A stretch of 64,000 bases of DNA from Acidobacteriota bacterium (GTDB taxonomy: Bacteria; Actinomycetota; Acidimicrobiia; ATN3), in assembly GCA_003577105.1 (NCBI GenBank), contig QEUQ01000003.1:1-64000 (forward strand). The letters run 5' to 3'. Within the stretch, counting starts at the first letter, position 1. Each line of letters starts with the position of its first letter. This document shows, piece by piece, positions 62,269 through 64,000 of the stretch. Below the pieces are notes generated by a model. The model saw only the letters and a program-made list of their open reading frames with translations, did not search any database and was not told the DNA's origin. Position numbers and translations under genes: made by a program.

Positions 62269-63537
62269 CTATTCGACCGGGCGCAATGGCGTCACACTCG
62301 CAATAGGCTCGTCGACGCCGCGCAGTACGGGCAGGCGGACCGTGTAGCGTCTGCCTTCCTCGGTTGCTTCTTGCTGCACCGAGCCCCCGGCCTCCTCCAC
62401 TAGCGTCATGACGATCGGAAGTCCGATTCGCCCTCTTCCCGCCGGGTGCAGTCGGCGGGGCCGGCTTTCGTCTGCGCTGAGTCCGCTTTGGTCTTCCACG
62501 GAAAACTCGACCCAGGCGCCATGGCGAATCGCACGAAGAGTCATTCGTGTATTCGGCGGCGCCGATCGCCACGCATTTAGCATCAGGTTGGCGACAATCC
62601 GCTCCAGGATACGGCTTTCCATGTCTACCAGGACCCCGGTGTCTCCCTCTATCCGCACACGCGGACCCGGTAGGTTCGGCAGTAGCTCAGGCGCCCTGGC
62701 TATCACCCTGTCGAGCTCGGCGGGCCACACATTCTCTTCGGGGAGCGAGGCTGAAGGCTCTTGGTCCGGCTCAGCACCGCGGGCGACGGGCTCTGCGATC
62801 GTTTCGCCGAACTTGTCGGCGAGGTTCTCAATCTCGGCGGAAAAAGCGTTGCGCTTGGACTCGTCCAGGTCGCTCCAAATCTCGACCAAAGCCGATGCGA
62901 GTCCTGCCAGCTTCTGCCACGGTGCAGAGCCTGGGAGGGTGAGCGACTCGATATTGGTCGTCTTTTCGATCTCATGCGCGGCAGCGCGAGCGAGAGCCTT
63001 CATCAGTTGGATGTCGGACTTCGGGATCGCGCGAGGGTTTGGGTCGTAGGCGCCAAGGGTTCCAAAAAGGCGGCCGTCGGCGAACATGATCGGGACGCCG
63101 ATGTAGGCGCCGACGTTTGATCGCCGGCCTCGATCCGCGAAGTGATCGTCGGAGAGCGCATCGGGAACTGAGACGGGACTGCGCAGTGCTACGACATCTG
63201 CCTCGAACCTCGATGCGAGATCGACAGCCGTTCCCGGGCGCAGCCCGCTTTGGGACATCCCGGCTACGGCCTCTACGACAAGGGAATCCTCGTCAAGTCG
63301 ACCCATGATGACGAGCGGATACGACATCTGTGATTGCGCGACCTGAAGGAGGTCGAAGAGCGCGAGACCGGTACTCTCGTATCCGATCGAGACGAGTTCG
63401 GCGAGCTTGGGATTCTCGGCCAAATTGAGTCCTTGGCGAGCTCTCTCCCCGGTTGCCAGCCGGCTTACATAGCTCACTGGGAATCTGGGGACGATCTCAT
63501 GTGAGCCGGCAATTTGATTATCGGATCGTGACCCCAT
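62269..63537 (-). CDS. GAF-domain sensor with histidine-kinase-type ATPase domain, no H-box seen
   Basis: A 422-residue cytoplasmic protein. Residues about 20-180 are a GAF domain (GAYIGVPIMFADGRLFGTLGAYDPNPRAI). The central helical region (190-250) has no clear phosphoacceptor histidine in the expected place. The C-terminal ATPase domain (300-415) has the N-box RIVANLMLNAWRSA, a G1-like VEDQSGLS and G2 box GRIGLPIVMTLVEEAGGSV. It may be an atypical kinase, or use ATP-binding only, or its H-box may be too diverged to see. No partner regulator gene is adjacent. ATG 63537 is used. Confidence 0.8.
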   Translation of the reverse strand: MGSRSDNQIAGSHEIVPRFPVSYVSRLATGERARQGLNLAENPKLAELVSIGYESTGLALFDLLQVAQSQMSYPLVIMGRLDEDSLVVEAVAGMSQSGLRPGTAVDLASRFEADVVALRSPVSVPDALSDDHFADRGRRSNVGAYIGVPIMFADGRLFGTLGAYDPNPRAIPKSDIQLMKALARAAAHEIEKTTNIESLTLPGSAPWQKLAGLASALVEIWSDLDESKRNAFSAEIENLADKFGETIAEPVARGAEPDQEPSASLPEENVWPAELDRVIARAPELLPNLPGPRVRIEGDTGVLVDMESRILERIVANLMLNAWRSAPPNTRMTLRAIRHGAWVEFSVEDQSGLSADESRPRRLHPAGRGRIGLPIVMTLVEEAGGSVQQEATEEGRRYTVRLPVLRGVDEPIASVTPLRPVE

Positions 63538-63573
63538 ATGGCTTGACCGTCAACTCGAACCGCTGGGCTTGCG

Positions 63574-64000
63574 TCAGCCTTGGTAGTCGAAGAAGCCTGA
63601 ACCCGACTTCCGTCCGAGCTTGCCCGCTGACACCAGCCTTCTGAGCGTCGGGGCGGGAGCATAGTTGGGATCGCGAAACTCGTCGTAAAGCGCTTCGAGA
63701 ATCGAAAGGCTGGTGTCGAGTCCAACTAGGTCCAGCAGCGCCAAAGGGCCCATCGGGAATCCACAGCCCGCCTTCATCGCGGTGTCAATGTCTTCCATTG
63801 AGGCAACGCCGTTCTCAAAGAGCTTGATTGCATTGTTCAAGTACGGAAAGAGCAACGCGTTGACGATGAACCCCGCTTGGTCCTTGACGATCACCGGCTC
63901 CTTCCCGCATGACTCGGCAAACATGCGGGCCGTTTCCACGGCTTCTTCAGAGGTTGTTAGCGCAGCGACCACCTCTACTAGGCCCATTACAGGCGCCGGA
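63574..64000 (-). CDS. 3-hydroxyacyl-CoA dehydrogenase, N-terminus outside window
   Basis: Partial gene, its 5' part beyond the right edge. The open frame runs in-frame to the window end (codons P-A-P before VMGLVEVV), so the ATG at 63987 is internal. The visible part is the end of the NAD domain (FNPxPVMGLVEVV-type), the inter-domain KDQAGFIVNALLFPYLNNAIKL, and the C-terminal helical domain (AMKAGCGFPMGPLALLDLVGLDTSL, PAPTLRRLVSAGKLGRKSGSGFFDY). This is typical of 3-hydroxybutyryl-CoA dehydrogenase (FadB2/Hbd). Confidence 0.94.
   Translation of the reverse strand, partial: PAPVMGLVEVVAALTTSEEAVETARMFAESCGKEPVIVKDQAGFIVNALLFPYLNNAIKLFENGVASMEDIDTAMKAGCGFPMGPLALLDLVGLDTSLSILEALYDEFRDPNYAPAPTLRRLVSAGKLGRKSGSGFFDYQG

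Noticed and set aside
53636-64000. nosL, nosR or cytochrome genes near the nos operon
   Set aside because: Searched by motif (lipoprotein with Cu-binding Met/Cys, FMN/polyferredoxin NosR, CxxCH); none are present in the nos flanks within the window.
1-64000. Insertion sequences, integrase, phage genes, attachment sites
   Set aside because: No transposase, integrase or terminal inverted repeats were recognised, and the two tRNA genes show no repeated 3' fragment nearby.

Overview
The window looks like chromosomal DNA from an Actinomycetota bacterium with moderate GC. The lineage evidence is a mycothiol-conjugate amidase, two F420-type luciferase-like oxidoreductases, an acyl-CoA carboxylase beta/epsilon pair, a DUF2510 protein, an SCO6745-type protein, and frequent GTG/TTG starts with 1-8 bp gene overlaps. 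I cannot fix the class from sequence alone. Thermoleophilia- or Acidimicrobiia-like lineages are my guess, not a result. I saw no insertion sequence, phage gene or CRISPR array.

Layout. 1-3468 (minus): an operon of an ECF sigma factor, two FtsX/MacB-type permeases and an ABC ATPase cut by the window edge. It faces a lipoprotein and a glycerophosphodiesterase (3588-5205). 5345-8602: a proline-repeat membrane metallopeptidase, tRNA-Ser(CGA), a PAP2 phosphatase, a membrane protein and tadA. 8698-12287: tRNA-Ser(GGA), SRP RNA, dnaX, ebfC, recR and a small zinc protein, a classic replication/repair block. 12339-21764: mixed metabolism (ferredoxin-type reductase, epimerase plus glycosyltransferase, thiolase, GerW-like pair, methylmalonyl-CoA epimerase, propionyl-CoA carboxylase beta and epsilon). 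21866-26120: an SCO6745 protein, then two radical SAM/SPASM genes and a dienelactone hydrolase in one overlapping operon. 26199-31302: OsmC, F420 oxidoreductase, a Cys-rich orphan and a ThDP enzyme.

31579-48573 is a surface-polysaccharide locus. It holds a bi-domain dehydrogenase, a glutamine amidotransferase (AsnB-type), a flippase, a methyltransferase, four glycosyltransferases, a heparinase II/III-type protein and the initiating sugar-phosphate transferase, all rightward and mostly overlapping, with a Wzy/ligase-type polymerase convergent at the end. Together they could start, build, modify, flip and polymerise an exopolysaccharide. 48600-54400 holds fatty-acid oxidation genes, mca, a scramblase-like protein and an F420 oxidoreductase.

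55615-61765 is the most striking part: a nitrous-oxide reductase operon (nosZ, a four-TM protein, nosD, nosF, nosY). NosZ has all seven CuZ histidines and the CuA ligands, but an N-terminal membrane anchor in place of a twin-arginine signal, as in the atypical (clade II) type. nosL, nosR and a dedicated cytochrome are absent from the window. 61770-64000 carries a membrane protein, a GAF/ATPase sensor without a visible H-box and a truncated 3-hydroxyacyl-CoA dehydrogenase.
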